Assembly: GCA_964472525.1 (NCBI GenBank)
Contig: CAYYLL010000010.1
Coordinates: forward strand, 17,812 to 81,811
Direction of reading: 5' to 3'
DNA: 64,000 nucleotides
From: SZUA-37 sp964472525
GTDB taxonomy: Bacteria; Pseudomonadota; Gammaproteobacteria; UBA6429; Thiohalophilaceae
The notes under the pieces were generated by a model. That model was given only the letters and a program-made list of their open reading frames with translations. It did not search any database and had not been told where the DNA came from. This document shows positions 54,281 through 63,614 of the stretch, piece by piece. The first letter of the stretch is position 1, and the number at the start of each line of letters is the position of its first letter. The translations under genes were made by a program, and so were the position numbers.

Positions 54281-55270
54281 ATGGTAAACCAACAATATTC
54301 TTTAAAATTATTGGCGATGCTTAAATCATATGTTCTGGTGGTCTTTATACCATTGGTCATGTTAGCTCAACTCTACCTTGTTAGCCTGATTTTTCAATTC
54401 AATGTGTTTAGCAGCTTTCTGCAAAGGTATTTCTTTTATTTGTATAACCATCCTGACCTTTTAGCTCAATATTTACTTATTGGCTTTGGTTTATGCTGTG
54501 TTATCTGGTATTTATCCCGTTTACTCGTATTGTGTTTCTTAATGCTTAAGAACCACCAATATTTCCCTGGAGTTTTCTCAGCCTGGTTTGTGACTAACGC
54601 ACCAAAGCAGACCAAGTGGTTCCATTTATCGTCCAACCAATATTACTGGATTTATCATTTAGCCGCTAAAATGGCACGAAAATTAAATATTGCTACGCCA
54701 GATATTGCGGTTGATGGTTGTAATGGCGTTAATGCGAAAGTATTACCTGATTTGCTACACCCATCTTTAATTGTGTTAACTCAGGGACTGTTAAATAAAT
54801 TAACCCCCGATGAAGTTGAAGCGGTTGTTGCGCATGAGTTAGCACATATTGCCATGCGTGATACTTTTAGCATGAGCATTCTTAATTTATTAATTTTTCT
54901 TAGTGTTTGGTTGCCTGTTTATTTATTACATCTGGTTATTGACCTGATTTTTTTATATAAATGGCGGAATAAAAATATAGGTTTTATTTCTGGTTCGATT
55001 TTAGTCTTATTTTGTTATGGTTTATTACCTTTAATTATTTTAAATACCATCAATCGTCGCTATGAATTACGTGCCGATAAAGTGGCAATGAACTGTGTTA
55101 ATCCACAAAGTTTTGTAAGTGCGTTAAAGGCCGTACATGCATCACAAAGACAAATGCCAAGCACTTTGGACTGGTGTTTATCCTCTATGCCTAAACCCAT
55201 GCAGAACTTTGTTTTGCGCATGTTTTTAACCCACCCCCCGATTCCATCGCGTATTCAGGCATTGCAATAA
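54281..55270 (+). CDS. M48-family membrane zinc metalloprotease
   Basis: The 329-residue protein has several hydrophobic segments (about residues 15-40, 58-82, 205-235, 245-265) and the M48 catalytic motif HELAH (in VVAHELAHIAMRDT), with the third zinc ligand likely the Glu in RRYELRADKVAM. That pattern is HtpX/Ste24-like, but the N-terminal membrane region differs from HtpX. Membrane-protein quality control is the usual role; substrates are unknown. The 288-bp gap upstream is shared with the divergent cyclase operon. Confidence 0.88.
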   Translation: MVNQQYSLKLLAMLKSYVLVVFIPLVMLAQLYLVSLIFQFNVFSSFLQRYFFYLYNHPDLLAQYLLIGFGLCCVIWYLSRLLVLCFLMLKNHQYFPGVFSAWFVTNAPKQTKWFHLSSNQYYWIYHLAAKMARKLNIATPDIAVDGCNGVNAKVLPDLLHPSLIVLTQGLLNKLTPDEVEAVVAHELAHIAMRDTFSMSILNLLIFLSVWLPVYLLHLVIDLIFLYKWRNKNIGFISGSILVLFCYGLLPLIILNTINRRYELRADKVAMNCVNPQSFVSALKAVHASQRQMPSTLDWCLSSMPKPMQNFVLRMFLTHPPIPSRIQALQ

Positions 55271-55414
55271 AGCGAGTTAATATTCTTGTGTTCCGACATT
55301 CCAGCATTTTAGCTTTCGCGTAAGGCTCACCAAACAGCAAGGAATAATAACTGGGCGAGTGCCCTGTAATCGTTTAAAATGGTGCTTTCACTATATTGAA
55401 TAGCAGGTAAAGAT

Positions 55415-56650
55415 ATGCCCTTGATTACACCGTTTGCAGGATTACGTCCAAAACAAGATTTTGCTGAAGATGTTGTTGCCCCTCCCTATGATGTATTAAA
55501 TACAGAAGAAGCACGTCAGCGTGTTACTGGGCGGCCACGTAGTTTTTTGCATATTTCCAAGCCGGAGATTGATTTGCCAGTGGGAACCAATCCTTTTGAC
55601 GCGGCTGTTTACGCGAAAGGGGCCGAGAACCTGAATAATCTGGTATCGGAAGGCGTGTTATTTCAAGATAGTTCTCCCTGCTATTATGTTTATAAACTGG
55701 TAATGGGTGAACACCAGCAATATGGCCTAGTTGCGGCAGCATCAGTTGCAGACTATGACATTAATCGTATTCGTAAGCATGAATTTACCCGCCCAGAAAA
55801 AGAAGACGATCGGGTACGTCAAATTGATGCACTTAATGCACAAACTGGTCCGGTTTTTTTAACCTACCGACATAATAAAGTGATTGATGGCATCGTAAGC
55901 GAAGTTTGCAAAACTACGCCAGAGTATGACTTAGCCGCAGATGATGGTGTACAACATACCATTTGGGTTGTTAACGATAGTAGCTTGATTGATTCTATTA
56001 CCGCAACGTTTGACGCAATGGATTGTTTATATATTGCCGATGGTCATCATCGTTCTGCGGCAGCATCAAGGGTTGCTGCACAACGCAAAAATAATAACGA
56101 TTCAGATGAAGCAATGCATGATTATTTCTTAAGTGTTATTTTCCCTGATAATCAGATGCAAATTCTGGACTATAATCGGGTTATTGGTGACTTAAATGGT
56201 TTGGATGCGAGTGCCTTTTTAGACAAAGTATCCGAAAATTTTAACGTTAAAGCATCAGAATGTGCTTTTAAACCGGCTGCGGCTAAAACGTTTGGTATGT
56301 ATTTAGCGGGGCAGTGGTATCAATTAACCTTAAAAGAGGCGTTATATCCTGCAAATGATCCTGTTGCACGCTTAGATGTAAGCTTATTACAAAATTATTT
56401 GATTACGCCCGTTTTAGGTATTGATGACCCGCGGCGTGACACGCGGATTGATTTTGTCGGCGGTATTCGTGGCTTGCAGGAACTTGAAAAACGAGTGGAC
56501 TCTGGCGAAATGAAAGTGGCTTTTGCTTTATTTCCAACTAGTCTGGATGCCTTAATGGCGGTTGCCGATGCAGATGAAGTAATGCCACCAAAATCGACTT
56601 GGTTTGAACCTAAGTTGGCGGATGGCTTGGTGTCGTTGGTGCTTGATTAA
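55415..56650 (+). CDS. DUF1015 family protein
   Basis: The 411-residue soluble protein starts PLITPFAGLRPKQDFAEDVV and PPYDVLNTEEARQ, contains RPEKEDDRVRQIDALNAQTGPVF and the conserved ADGHHRSAAA, all typical of DUF1015. The family is widespread and often linked to serine or phosphoserine metabolism genes; a kinase-like activity has been suggested for some members, but I cannot confirm a reaction here. It stands alone, convergent with the FimX-like gene. Confidence 0.88.
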   Translation: MPLITPFAGLRPKQDFAEDVVAPPYDVLNTEEARQRVTGRPRSFLHISKPEIDLPVGTNPFDAAVYAKGAENLNNLVSEGVLFQDSSPCYYVYKLVMGEHQQYGLVAAASVADYDINRIRKHEFTRPEKEDDRVRQIDALNAQTGPVFLTYRHNKVIDGIVSEVCKTTPEYDLAADDGVQHTIWVVNDSSLIDSITATFDAMDCLYIADGHHRSAAASRVAAQRKNNNDSDEAMHDYFLSVIFPDNQMQILDYNRVIGDLNGLDASAFLDKVSENFNVKASECAFKPAAAKTFGMYLAGQWYQLTLKEALYPANDPVARLDVSLLQNYLITPVLGIDDPRRDTRIDFVGGIRGLQELEKRVDSGEMKVAFALFPTSLDALMAVADADEVMPPKSTWFEPKLADGLVSLVLD

Positions 56651-56677
56651 GGTCGTTATTGTTGGATAGTTTGTAAA

Positions 56678-56712
56678 TTAACCACAGCGGGAGCAGGCTT
56701 CTGTGTGGTTAA
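56678..56712. terminator. Hairpin between the convergent DUF1015 and FimX-like genes
   Basis: TTAACCACA (56678-56686) pairs with TGTGGTTAA (56704-56712) with a 17-base loop. On the minus strand a short T-rich stretch follows the stem, so it may end the fimX-like transcript. Confidence 0.4.
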
Positions 56713-56719
56713 AAAAATA

Positions 56720-58801
56720 CTAAAAAGACTCTTCAAAGTCATATTCCAGGACCACATCGGGTTCCTGTAAGAAATACCCCTGAATAAAGTCGACGCTGCA
56801 TTGCCAGAGTAGGGCGAGGCAATTGGCATCTTCAACAAAGGCCGCAATGGTTTGAATATTCTTTTTCGATACTTCGGCTGATATATTGCGTACACGCTCC
56901 TGCATTTCTACGTTGGTAGCGAGTTGGCTGATTAGCTGTTGGTGAATTTTTACATAGTTGACATCAAAGTGCTTAATTGACTGGAATATATCTTCTTCTA
57001 TACCAAAGTTATCGAGTGCAATACGGCAGTGTAAAGCCTTTAAACCTTCAAAGGTTGCTTTTGTTGCTTTTAAATAATTAAGCGCAGTTTCTTCTTTTAC
57101 CTGAAAAGTAATGTAGTCTGCATTTAGGCGTAGCGCTTTTAAACGTTCACTGACCCAGCTTAAAAATTCAGGGTCAACAATGGTGCTGCTTGATATTTTT
57201 ATAAATAGGCGGGTTTCTTCTTTTTTCTTGAGTCTGTCGGCAAGTACCAAAAATGAATTGGCAATAACCCAACGGTCAATAAAGCCCATCAATTCAGCTT
57301 GTTCTGCAGCAGGAATAAAAATTTCAGGTAAAATTTCCTGTTGATCCTCGTCTAACATGCGAACAAAAATTTCATAATGGGCGCCGGGTTCGCCATGTAA
57401 ACTCACAATGGGCTGAAATAATAAACGGAAAAAATTATTCGTTAACGCAAATTTTATTTGTTTTTCCCAATGGGAGTGTTGTTCATGTTCTTCGATGTCT
57501 TTGATAGATGGATTGTAAGTCTGCTGTTGGTTGCCGCCATGTTTATAGGCGATAGAGGCACCTTTTTCAGCGCGGTTAATACAATCATGGATATTACCGG
57601 TGGTTTCGTTAATTAATGTAATACCAATACTGGCTGTGGTTGAGGCTGTTTTATGGTTGATGTCTGAAATATGGTTGCTAATAATTTGGCAAATGGCCTC
57701 TGCTATTTTTTTAGCTTTACTGCTGTTGGTCTCTTTAATTAGCAAGCAAAACGCAGAGCCTTCCATTCGTGCAAAAATCCCTAAAGGTTCTAGCTTAGCT
57801 TTGAGTGTATTGGCCAAATCGATAAACAGCATATCAAGCCCAGCAATACCAAAGCTTTCTTTCAAGTCTTCATAGTTATCAAGCGTAATATAAAGTAAAG
57901 CGCCTCGTGCATGGCCTACAAGCGCAGCAGAAATAAATTTATCCAGTTGTTCGATAAGGTAGGTTTTATTGTATAGGCCGGTGACAAGATCCTGTTTACT
58001 AAGTATATTTAATTTTTCTTCCAGTTCTTTGTTGTCAGCCTGATCTCGAATGATAATTTGTGTGCATGACTCACCTTCCATACTGGCGGGTGAGAATTCC
58101 ATGGTGATTTCAAAGGCACTGCCATCGGTATGCTGGCCATGTAAATTTAATGTGTCATCTTCTGATTGTTGTTTGGAGTAAGCGCGTAAGAAGTCTTTTA
58201 GTTGTGCATGGTCATCGGTGCTGACCATGTCAAGTATGGGCATACCTTCCACATCATCAATGTCTTCATAGCCAAACATCAGTAAATAAGCATTGTTAAC
58301 ATAAATGTGCATTCCTTCATGCACATAAGCGATGGCATCGCGTGAACTGTCTATTAAAGAACGCGAACGTTTTTCGGTTTCACGTAACATTTTTTCGCAA
58401 TGACGATGTGCGCGGCGATTTTTAAGGTCGTTAAGTTCACGGCTTAAGACATATCGAAGTTGCTGACTATTTTCAAAATTGACAACATCTCTAGCTCCAA
58501 ATTTTAAGCTCTCAATAATAAGTTTGTTACTGTGTTGCGGGATAATAACGATAAGAGGGAGATCCCGGCCAGATTTTGCAATAATTTCAGCTGCAGCTGC
58601 AGCACTAAAAATGGGCAAACTGTGTTTGCAAAGTACTATATCTATGGGGTTATCGTTTAGTGCGCTCAGCATGTCTTCATCATCTTCTACGCGTACATCA
58701 CGGACAATGAAACCGGCATTGCGAAGGGAGTTAATAAGGACTTCAGCTTCTTCAGAAATATCGAAGATGGTGAGTAAGCGGAGTAAATTGTTACTGCTCA
58801 A
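56720..58801 (-). CDS. fimX: FimX-like degenerate GGDEF-EAL c-di-GMP effector
   Basis: The 693-residue protein has a receiver-like domain without a clear phospho-acceptor pocket (residues about 8-125), a PAS domain (about 150-265), then GGDEF and EAL domains that are both degenerate. The GGDEF site reads RMEGSAF (346-351), and the EAL signature reads EIF (477-479). The metal-binding DDFG is replaced by DNFG. Domain order and length match P. aeruginosa FimX (about 690 aa), a catalytically inactive c-di-GMP receptor that controls type IV pilus assembly and twitching. Binding of c-di-GMP by the EAL fold is inferred, as QGYFLQEP is kept. Confidence 0.85.
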   Translation of the reverse strand: MSSNNLLRLLTIFDISEEAEVLINSLRNAGFIVRDVRVEDDEDMLSALNDNPIDIVLCKHSLPIFSAAAAAEIIAKSGRDLPLIVIIPQHSNKLIIESLKFGARDVVNFENSQQLRYVLSRELNDLKNRRAHRHCEKMLRETEKRSRSLIDSSRDAIAYVHEGMHIYVNNAYLLMFGYEDIDDVEGMPILDMVSTDDHAQLKDFLRAYSKQQSEDDTLNLHGQHTDGSAFEITMEFSPASMEGESCTQIIIRDQADNKELEEKLNILSKQDLVTGLYNKTYLIEQLDKFISAALVGHARGALLYITLDNYEDLKESFGIAGLDMLFIDLANTLKAKLEPLGIFARMEGSAFCLLIKETNSSKAKKIAEAICQIISNHISDINHKTASTTASIGITLINETTGNIHDCINRAEKGASIAYKHGGNQQQTYNPSIKDIEEHEQHSHWEKQIKFALTNNFFRLLFQPIVSLHGEPGAHYEIFVRMLDEDQQEILPEIFIPAAEQAELMGFIDRWVIANSFLVLADRLKKKEETRLFIKISSSTIVDPEFLSWVSERLKALRLNADYITFQVKEETALNYLKATKATFEGLKALHCRIALDNFGIEEDIFQSIKHFDVNYVKIHQQLISQLATNVEMQERVRNISAEVSKKNIQTIAAFVEDANCLALLWQCSVDFIQGYFLQEPDVVLEYDFEESF

Positions 58802-58910
58802 TGCTGCTGTCCTTCTTTAGCGTAGGGCTAATTACATAGCACTAATCGTTTGCGGGTATTTTAGAGTATACACCATGATGATGTAAATGGATTAGAGGAG
58901 GTCTCTTTCT

Positions 58911-60725
58911 TTATATAATTGACCAAACTTGGTTGAAGTCGGACTCTTCTTCCCAGTCATTATCGTTATGCGGGTGCTTAGAGTCCACCACTTCATATTG
59001 GAATTGTGCAAATAAGCCGGTATTTTGTAATTGTTTGCTCAGTTTAATTCTGATTTCTTTGCTCACAATCTTTAATTTAAGTTGCTGACCAACCCGAAAG
59101 GGTACTGGGTTGGTAATGATGGTGTTAGGCTGGTTTATAGTCGTTAGTTCCGGCAGCATTAGTGTTCGCTGGTAATCGACATCAGCATCATCAATGGCGG
59201 CTTTAATGCCAACAGCAGCGGCATCAGGGGTGAGCATTTCAATACCGAGTGTAACCCCTATCTTCTCATCGTATTTCATCCAGCGAATGACTCCAACACC
59301 CCACTTCCAAGTATGGCCATCCCCACTTCTGCGAATGCTGATAAGCTCTCCGACTTGTACGGCTGTTTGGATATTTGATTTATTTCGTATGCAATAGCCA
59401 CTAGCACTTTCATTTACTATTGCCCAACTTTCGGCATGGTACAGCAAATCTTCTTTTTTATTGGCAACATTGGATACTTTATCGGCATCAAGGGGCGCAT
59501 AGCCTTGAGCTAATTTGGTAGGGTAAACTAAATTCCACACATCCTGTTGAGTAGAATTGACATTATTGACCTCTGCCGTGCCATAGTGTGATTTGCCACT
59601 AAAAGGATTAGGTTTATCTTTTACCCTACCTCGGCCTTGTGGGGAGCGCCGTCTGGCTGAATCACAAATAATTTGATGGGAGGCGCTTAAACCAATAGCG
59701 ACAAGAACCCGCTCATGTTTTTCTGAGCGAGAAAAGTTGCGTTTGGCGATGACCGCCCAAGCAGTGAGTAAACGGCGCAATAAATCGTGAGATAATTCAG
59801 GTGAGGACATTTCAATCCCGGTGATAGTTGTTTGCCCTGCATCTTGAGTATTTTGAATTTCATCACGAATGGCATCAGCGAGAATATCGGTATCTAGCGT
59901 GCGGCAGTCTATCGGGTTGCAATTCTGGTTAACCAGAGCAATGTTACGCGGAGGATTGTCTAATTTTAAATTAACCGCAAAGTAGCCCTGTATGATTTCA
60001 TCCTGTTTTATCTGAAACAGATGACTTTTAATGGTCCAGCGTTCGAGAGTATTATATACTTTATGCACTTCACCCTGACGTAAGCGGTAAGGTGATGCAA
60101 GTGATAACAATAAAATACGGCTGTATTCTTCTGATATGCTCGATTTTTTTATAAAGACACGTTGATTATCAGTGACTTCGGTACGTAACAGTTTATGCTC
60201 TTCTGCATAAGCATAGAGTTTATGTATTTTTATCCAGATTTCCTCTGGATAGGGTGAATAGACCTGATACGAGGTTAATAGTACACGGCTTAAACAGCTT
60301 ATTGCCCGATGGATAAGGGTAACGAGTAATCTTTTGTCGGTAAACAGAATACTTTTTTCAAGTAAATCTTCAACACAAATAATATAGCCCATAGCGAGTT
60401 GAGAATAAATTTCGCGTGTCGCTGCGGCAACGCGTTGGCTTTTCTTTGGTAAAGGAAAGCTAGTGCCAACAAAGTGTTTGCGCATGGCGGCAGTGACAAA
60501 TTGTATGGTTGGACGCAGTTCTTCTAAAAACCGGGCACGATCTTTATGGGTGTATCTAAGGTGATTGGTTTCAACTAGAGTATTAAAAACGAGCTTGGCT
60601 GTTTCGCCAACATTTGCTTTTGGTAGTTCTGCTAACCATTTGTCCACTTTACTGTGGCGAATGTTAAAAGCACCTTTGGATGGTTTTTGTCGGTCTGCAA
60701 CCTCTAGGCCGAGCGTATTACTCAC
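58911..60725 (-). CDS. Large protein with a C-terminal PilZ-like domain
   Basis: The 604-residue protein is mostly helical up to about residue 330 with no motif I recognise; TPR-like folding is possible. An Arg-rich segment (SARRRSPQGRGR) is followed about 60 residues later by VNESASGYCIR (N438-x-S-x-x-G443), matching the PilZ N-x-S-x-x-G motif, and a beta-rich continuation (GVGVIRWMKYDEKIGVTLGIEM). This suggests c-di-GMP binding, though the RxxxR is not ideally spaced. I start at the GTG with AAAGAGGA upstream; an extension to 60977 reads through non-coding-looking, promoter-like DNA. It lies 109 bp before fimX on the same strand. Confidence 0.75.
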   Translation of the reverse strand: MSNTLGLEVADRQKPSKGAFNIRHSKVDKWLAELPKANVGETAKLVFNTLVETNHLRYTHKDRARFLEELRPTIQFVTAAMRKHFVGTSFPLPKKSQRVAAATREIYSQLAMGYIICVEDLLEKSILFTDKRLLVTLIHRAISCLSRVLLTSYQVYSPYPEEIWIKIHKLYAYAEEHKLLRTEVTDNQRVFIKKSSISEEYSRILLLSLASPYRLRQGEVHKVYNTLERWTIKSHLFQIKQDEIIQGYFAVNLKLDNPPRNIALVNQNCNPIDCRTLDTDILADAIRDEIQNTQDAGQTTITGIEMSSPELSHDLLRRLLTAWAVIAKRNFSRSEKHERVLVAIGLSASHQIICDSARRRSPQGRGRVKDKPNPFSGKSHYGTAEVNNVNSTQQDVWNLVYPTKLAQGYAPLDADKVSNVANKKEDLLYHAESWAIVNESASGYCIRNKSNIQTAVQVGELISIRRSGDGHTWKWGVGVIRWMKYDEKIGVTLGIEMLTPDAAAVGIKAAIDDADVDYQRTLMLPELTTINQPNTIITNPVPFRVGQQLKLKIVSKEIRIKLSKQLQNTGLFAQFQYEVVDSKHPHNDNDWEEESDFNQVWSII

Positions 60726-60933
60726 GATTAATCCTCTTTCTTTTAATGCTGTACGGTCAAAGCTGTAATTAAAAAAAGTTATAATTAAGAAAATAATTTT
60801 AATCCTTTGGAAAAAAATTAGTCTAACTCTCTGAATTATGACATGTTTACTTGACTGACTGTAGCAAATAGGATGCCAGTTAACCCATTCGGGGGATAAG
60901 CCACTATTTTGGGTTAACCCAGAATCAGGTAGG

Positions 60934-61941
60934 CTAACCCAATATAGGTTGTTTGGTGGGCTCACCGCTATTTTCACGGACTAATCGAGGGACTAAATAA
61001 CCGGGAAGTTGCTCGCGTAGCGCCTTGATTAAGCTTTTTGCTTGTTCATCACTAACGGCAAAGTGGTGTGCGCCTTGCACTTTGTCGAGTTGATGCAGGT
61101 AATAAGGCAGTACGTGGCAGTCAAATAATTGCTCACTTAATTGGCTTAAAGTACTAACGTTATCATTAACTTTGGCGAGTAAAACACTTTGATTCAGCAG
61201 AGTAATATTCTTTTTATTCAATAAGTTAAGTGCATTCTGTACATTAAGATCCAATTCATTGGGGTGGTTTGAATGGATCACCATAACAACTTTACAACGG
61301 TATTGGTGTAAGTAATCACTTAGCGCAAGGTCGATTCTGTCTGGCAGAATAATGGGGTAACGAGTATGAATGCGGAGTCGTTTAATATGGGCGATGGGTT
61401 CGAGTAAGTCGAGTAGCCGAAATAGCTTGTTGTTACTCAGGCTCAGGGGGTCGCCACCGCTTAGAATAACCTCATGAATAGAAGGATATTTCTGAATATA
61501 TTCAATGGCTTGCCGCCAATTATTTGACGATTTATGCACCGAATAGGGGAAATGGCGTCGGAAACAGTAACGACAGTGGATCCCGCAGCTTGCAGTGGCC
61601 ATCAGCAAGGCGCGTCCACGGTACTTGTGGATAAGTCCGGGAACTGGTGTGGCACTCAGATCGCCAACAGGATCGGTTGAGTAGTCCTGATGTGAGTTTT
61701 GTTCGTCAATTAACGGCAATATCTGACGTAATAGGGGGTCATCAACGTTGCCCTTTTCAATACGTGCCAGATAACTGTGGGTAACCTTTAAAGGGAATAA
61801 TCTGGCTGATTCGTTGGCAGCCGCAAGCAAGTTTTCTGGCAGCGAAAGTAGCCTGAGCAGTTCTGTCGGGCAACTAATGGCATTGCTTAGCTGTTTTTGC
61901 CAGGAAGGGGTCTGACAGAGAGGGGTCATTCGAGGTATCAT
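60934..61941 (-). CDS. epmB: EF-P (R)-beta-lysylation protein EpmB, lysine 2,3-aminomutase-like
   Basis: EpmB is a radical SAM enzyme that converts L-lysine to (R)-beta-lysine, the donor used by EpmA to modify EF-P. The 335-residue protein has the radical SAM cluster cysteines C119, C123 and C126 (CGIHCRYCFRRHFPY), the EVILSGGDPLSLSN motif, RLRIHTRYPIILP and the C-terminal GYLVPRLVRE. It lacks the longer N-terminus of catabolic lysine 2,3-aminomutase. It is divergent from efp with only 45 bp between start codons. Confidence 0.95.
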   Translation of the reverse strand: MIPRMTPLCQTPSWQKQLSNAISCPTELLRLLSLPENLLAAANESARLFPLKVTHSYLARIEKGNVDDPLLRQILPLIDEQNSHQDYSTDPVGDLSATPVPGLIHKYRGRALLMATASCGIHCRYCFRRHFPYSVHKSSNNWRQAIEYIQKYPSIHEVILSGGDPLSLSNNKLFRLLDLLEPIAHIKRLRIHTRYPIILPDRIDLALSDYLHQYRCKVVMVIHSNHPNELDLNVQNALNLLNKKNITLLNQSVLLAKVNDNVSTLSQLSEQLFDCHVLPYYLHQLDKVQGAHHFAVSDEQAKSLIKALREQLPGYLVPRLVRENSGEPTKQPILG

Positions 61942-61986
61942 AGGCTCTTATTATTTTCGAAATTAAAACTTTTAGCAGGATGACGC

Positions 61987-62556
61987 ATGGCTAACTATAG
62001 CACCAATGAATTTCGCAGTGGCTTAAAAATAATGCTGGATAATGACCCTTGCAGCATTATTGAAAATGAATTTGTAAAACCGGGTAAAGGTCAGGCCTTT
62101 AATCGGGTAAAAATCCGTAATTTAAAAACAGGTCGGGTACTTGAACGTACTTTTAAATCGGGTGAGTCGGTTGAAGCCGCCGATGTGCTTGAGACCGAAA
62201 TGGAATATTCTTATACCGATGGCGACACTTGGACGTTTATGGACTCAGAAACCTATGAACAGGTTTCTGCTGACGAAACGGCAGTGGGTGATGCAATGAA
62301 ATGGCTAGTTGAGCAGGAAACTTATACGGTTACTTTATGGAATGATAACCCTATCGGTGTGTCTGCGCCGAATCATGTTGTTTTAACCATCACAGAAACC
62401 GATCCGGGCGTACGAGGAGATACTTCGGGTGGTGGTGGCAAACCTGCAACCTGTAATACCGGCGCGGTAGTACGGGTGCCTTTGTTTATTGATGAAGGTG
62501 AAAAAATTAAAGTTGATACACGTACCAGTGAGTATGTTGGTAGAGTTAAAGAGTAG
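61987..62556 (+). CDS. efp: Translation elongation factor P
   Basis: EF-P relieves ribosome stalling at proline runs. The 189-residue protein has the three beta domains: KOW-like N-domain, OB domain and C-terminal domain ending KVDTRTSEYVGRVKE. The modified lysine is K34 in the loop FVKPGKGQAF, which fits beta-lysylation by EpmA; EpmB and EpmA flank it. AGCAGGA upstream is a good ribosome site. Confidence 0.98.
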   Translation: MANYSTNEFRSGLKIMLDNDPCSIIENEFVKPGKGQAFNRVKIRNLKTGRVLERTFKSGESVEAADVLETEMEYSYTDGDTWTFMDSETYEQVSADETAVGDAMKWLVEQETYTVTLWNDNPIGVSAPNHVVLTITETDPGVRGDTSGGGGKPATCNTGAVVRVPLFIDEGEKIKVDTRTSEYVGRVKE

Positions 62557-62563
62557 AGAACAG

Positions 62564-62634
62564 CCTACATTCCCATGTAGGCGGGAATCCAGAAAACTAA
62601 ATATACAGTACTAGATTCCCGCCTCCGCGGGAAT
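62564..62634 (+). repeat. REP-like nested hairpins between efp and epmA
   Basis: Three nested inverted repeats: CCTACAT-TCCC-ATGTAGG (62564-62581); GGCGGGAATCCAG (62580-62592) with CTAGATTCCCGCC (62611-62623), 12 of 13; and ATTCCCGC-CTCC-GCGGGAAT (615-622 with 627-634 of 62,600s). The ATTCCCG/CGGGAATGACG core also occurs in the element at 18881, so both belong to one repeat type. Confidence 0.7.
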
Positions 62635-62654
62635 GACGGGTTAAAGTTATCGCC

Positions 62655-63614
62655 ATGATTAATTGGCAACCAAACACCACTCTTGATACATTAAAATGCC
62701 GAGCTAAGTTATTAAACATAGCTCGACAGTTTTTTCAAAACAACCATTTTCTGGAAGTCGATACTCCCTGTTTATCACAATCCACCACGCCTGACCCCAA
62801 TATTGAAAGTTTTACGACCCAATTTAATAACACACGCTATTTTTTACACACCTCACCCGAATTTCCAATGAAGCGATTACTCGCCTCGGGCAGTGGTGCG
62901 ATTTATCAAATTTGTAAAGTGTTCCGTCAGGGTGATGCTGGGCGTAACCATAATCCCGAGTTTACGCTGATAGAATGGTATCAACCGGGCATGGGTTACC
63001 GTGAGCTAATGGAGCAAGTCGATCAGTTTGTGCGGCTTTTACTCAAAGACACATTGCCGTTAAATGAAACGGTCGCCTTAACGTACCGACAAGCTTTCGA
63101 ACAGTATGCGGGGTTTAATCCGTTAGCGACAAGTCGTGAGCAATTGCGTACAGTTATTTCCGAAAATAATATTCAATTGCATGAACAAACATTAACACAT
63201 GATGCCTATCTGGATTTAATCATGAGTGTCATCGTTCAACCTAACTTACCAAAAGATAAACCGGTTTTTATTTACGACTACCCCGCAACACAAGCTGCCT
63301 TAGCCAATATTCGTCAGGGCGAAGACAATGTTGCTGAACGTTTTGAATTATTTATTAACGGAATAGAATTGGCAAATGGGTATCAGGAATTGTTAGACGC
63401 CACCGAGCAACAGCAACGCTTTGAAAACGAAAACAAGCAAAGGTTAGCAGCCGGGCAACAAACCATTCCTATCGATGCCCATTTAATCGAAGCCCTGCAA
63501 CAAGGGATGCTGATGGTTTCGGGAGTTGCATTAGGACTCGAGCGTGTACTGATGTTGGCAATGGGAATAGATTCGATTCGGGATGTTATTGCTTTTACAA
63601 CGGATAAGGCATAG
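62655..63614 (+). CDS. epmA: EF-P lysine ligase EpmA (GenX/PoxA)
   Basis: EpmA is a class II lysyl-tRNA synthetase paralogue that ligates beta-lysine to K34 of EF-P. The 319-residue protein covers the synthetase catalytic core only: motif 2 CKVFRQGDAGRNHNPEFTLIEWY, VFIYDYPATQAALA and motif 3 GVALGLERVLMLAMG; the anticodon-binding domain is absent, which separates it from LysS. Transcription with efp is likely but would cross the hairpin repeat. Confidence 0.96.
   Translation: MINWQPNTTLDTLKCRAKLLNIARQFFQNNHFLEVDTPCLSQSTTPDPNIESFTTQFNNTRYFLHTSPEFPMKRLLASGSGAIYQICKVFRQGDAGRNHNPEFTLIEWYQPGMGYRELMEQVDQFVRLLLKDTLPLNETVALTYRQAFEQYAGFNPLATSREQLRTVISENNIQLHEQTLTHDAYLDLIMSVIVQPNLPKDKPVFIYDYPATQAALANIRQGEDNVAERFELFINGIELANGYQELLDATEQQQRFENENKQRLAAGQQTIPIDAHLIEALQQGMLMVSGVALGLERVLMLAMGIDSIRDVIAFTTDKA

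Noticed and set aside
60881..60941. Three TAACCCA repeats, one within the palindrome TGGGTTAACCCA (60910-60921)
   Set aside because: Spacing is irregular (34 and 20 bp), one copy overlaps the epmB stop, and short matches like this are common; not enough to call an operator.
60726..60977. 84-codon upstream extension of the PilZ-like gene
   Set aside because: The extension overlaps the 3' end of epmB, has no family-like sequence, and a GTG with a strong AAAGAGGA ribosome site lies at 60725.
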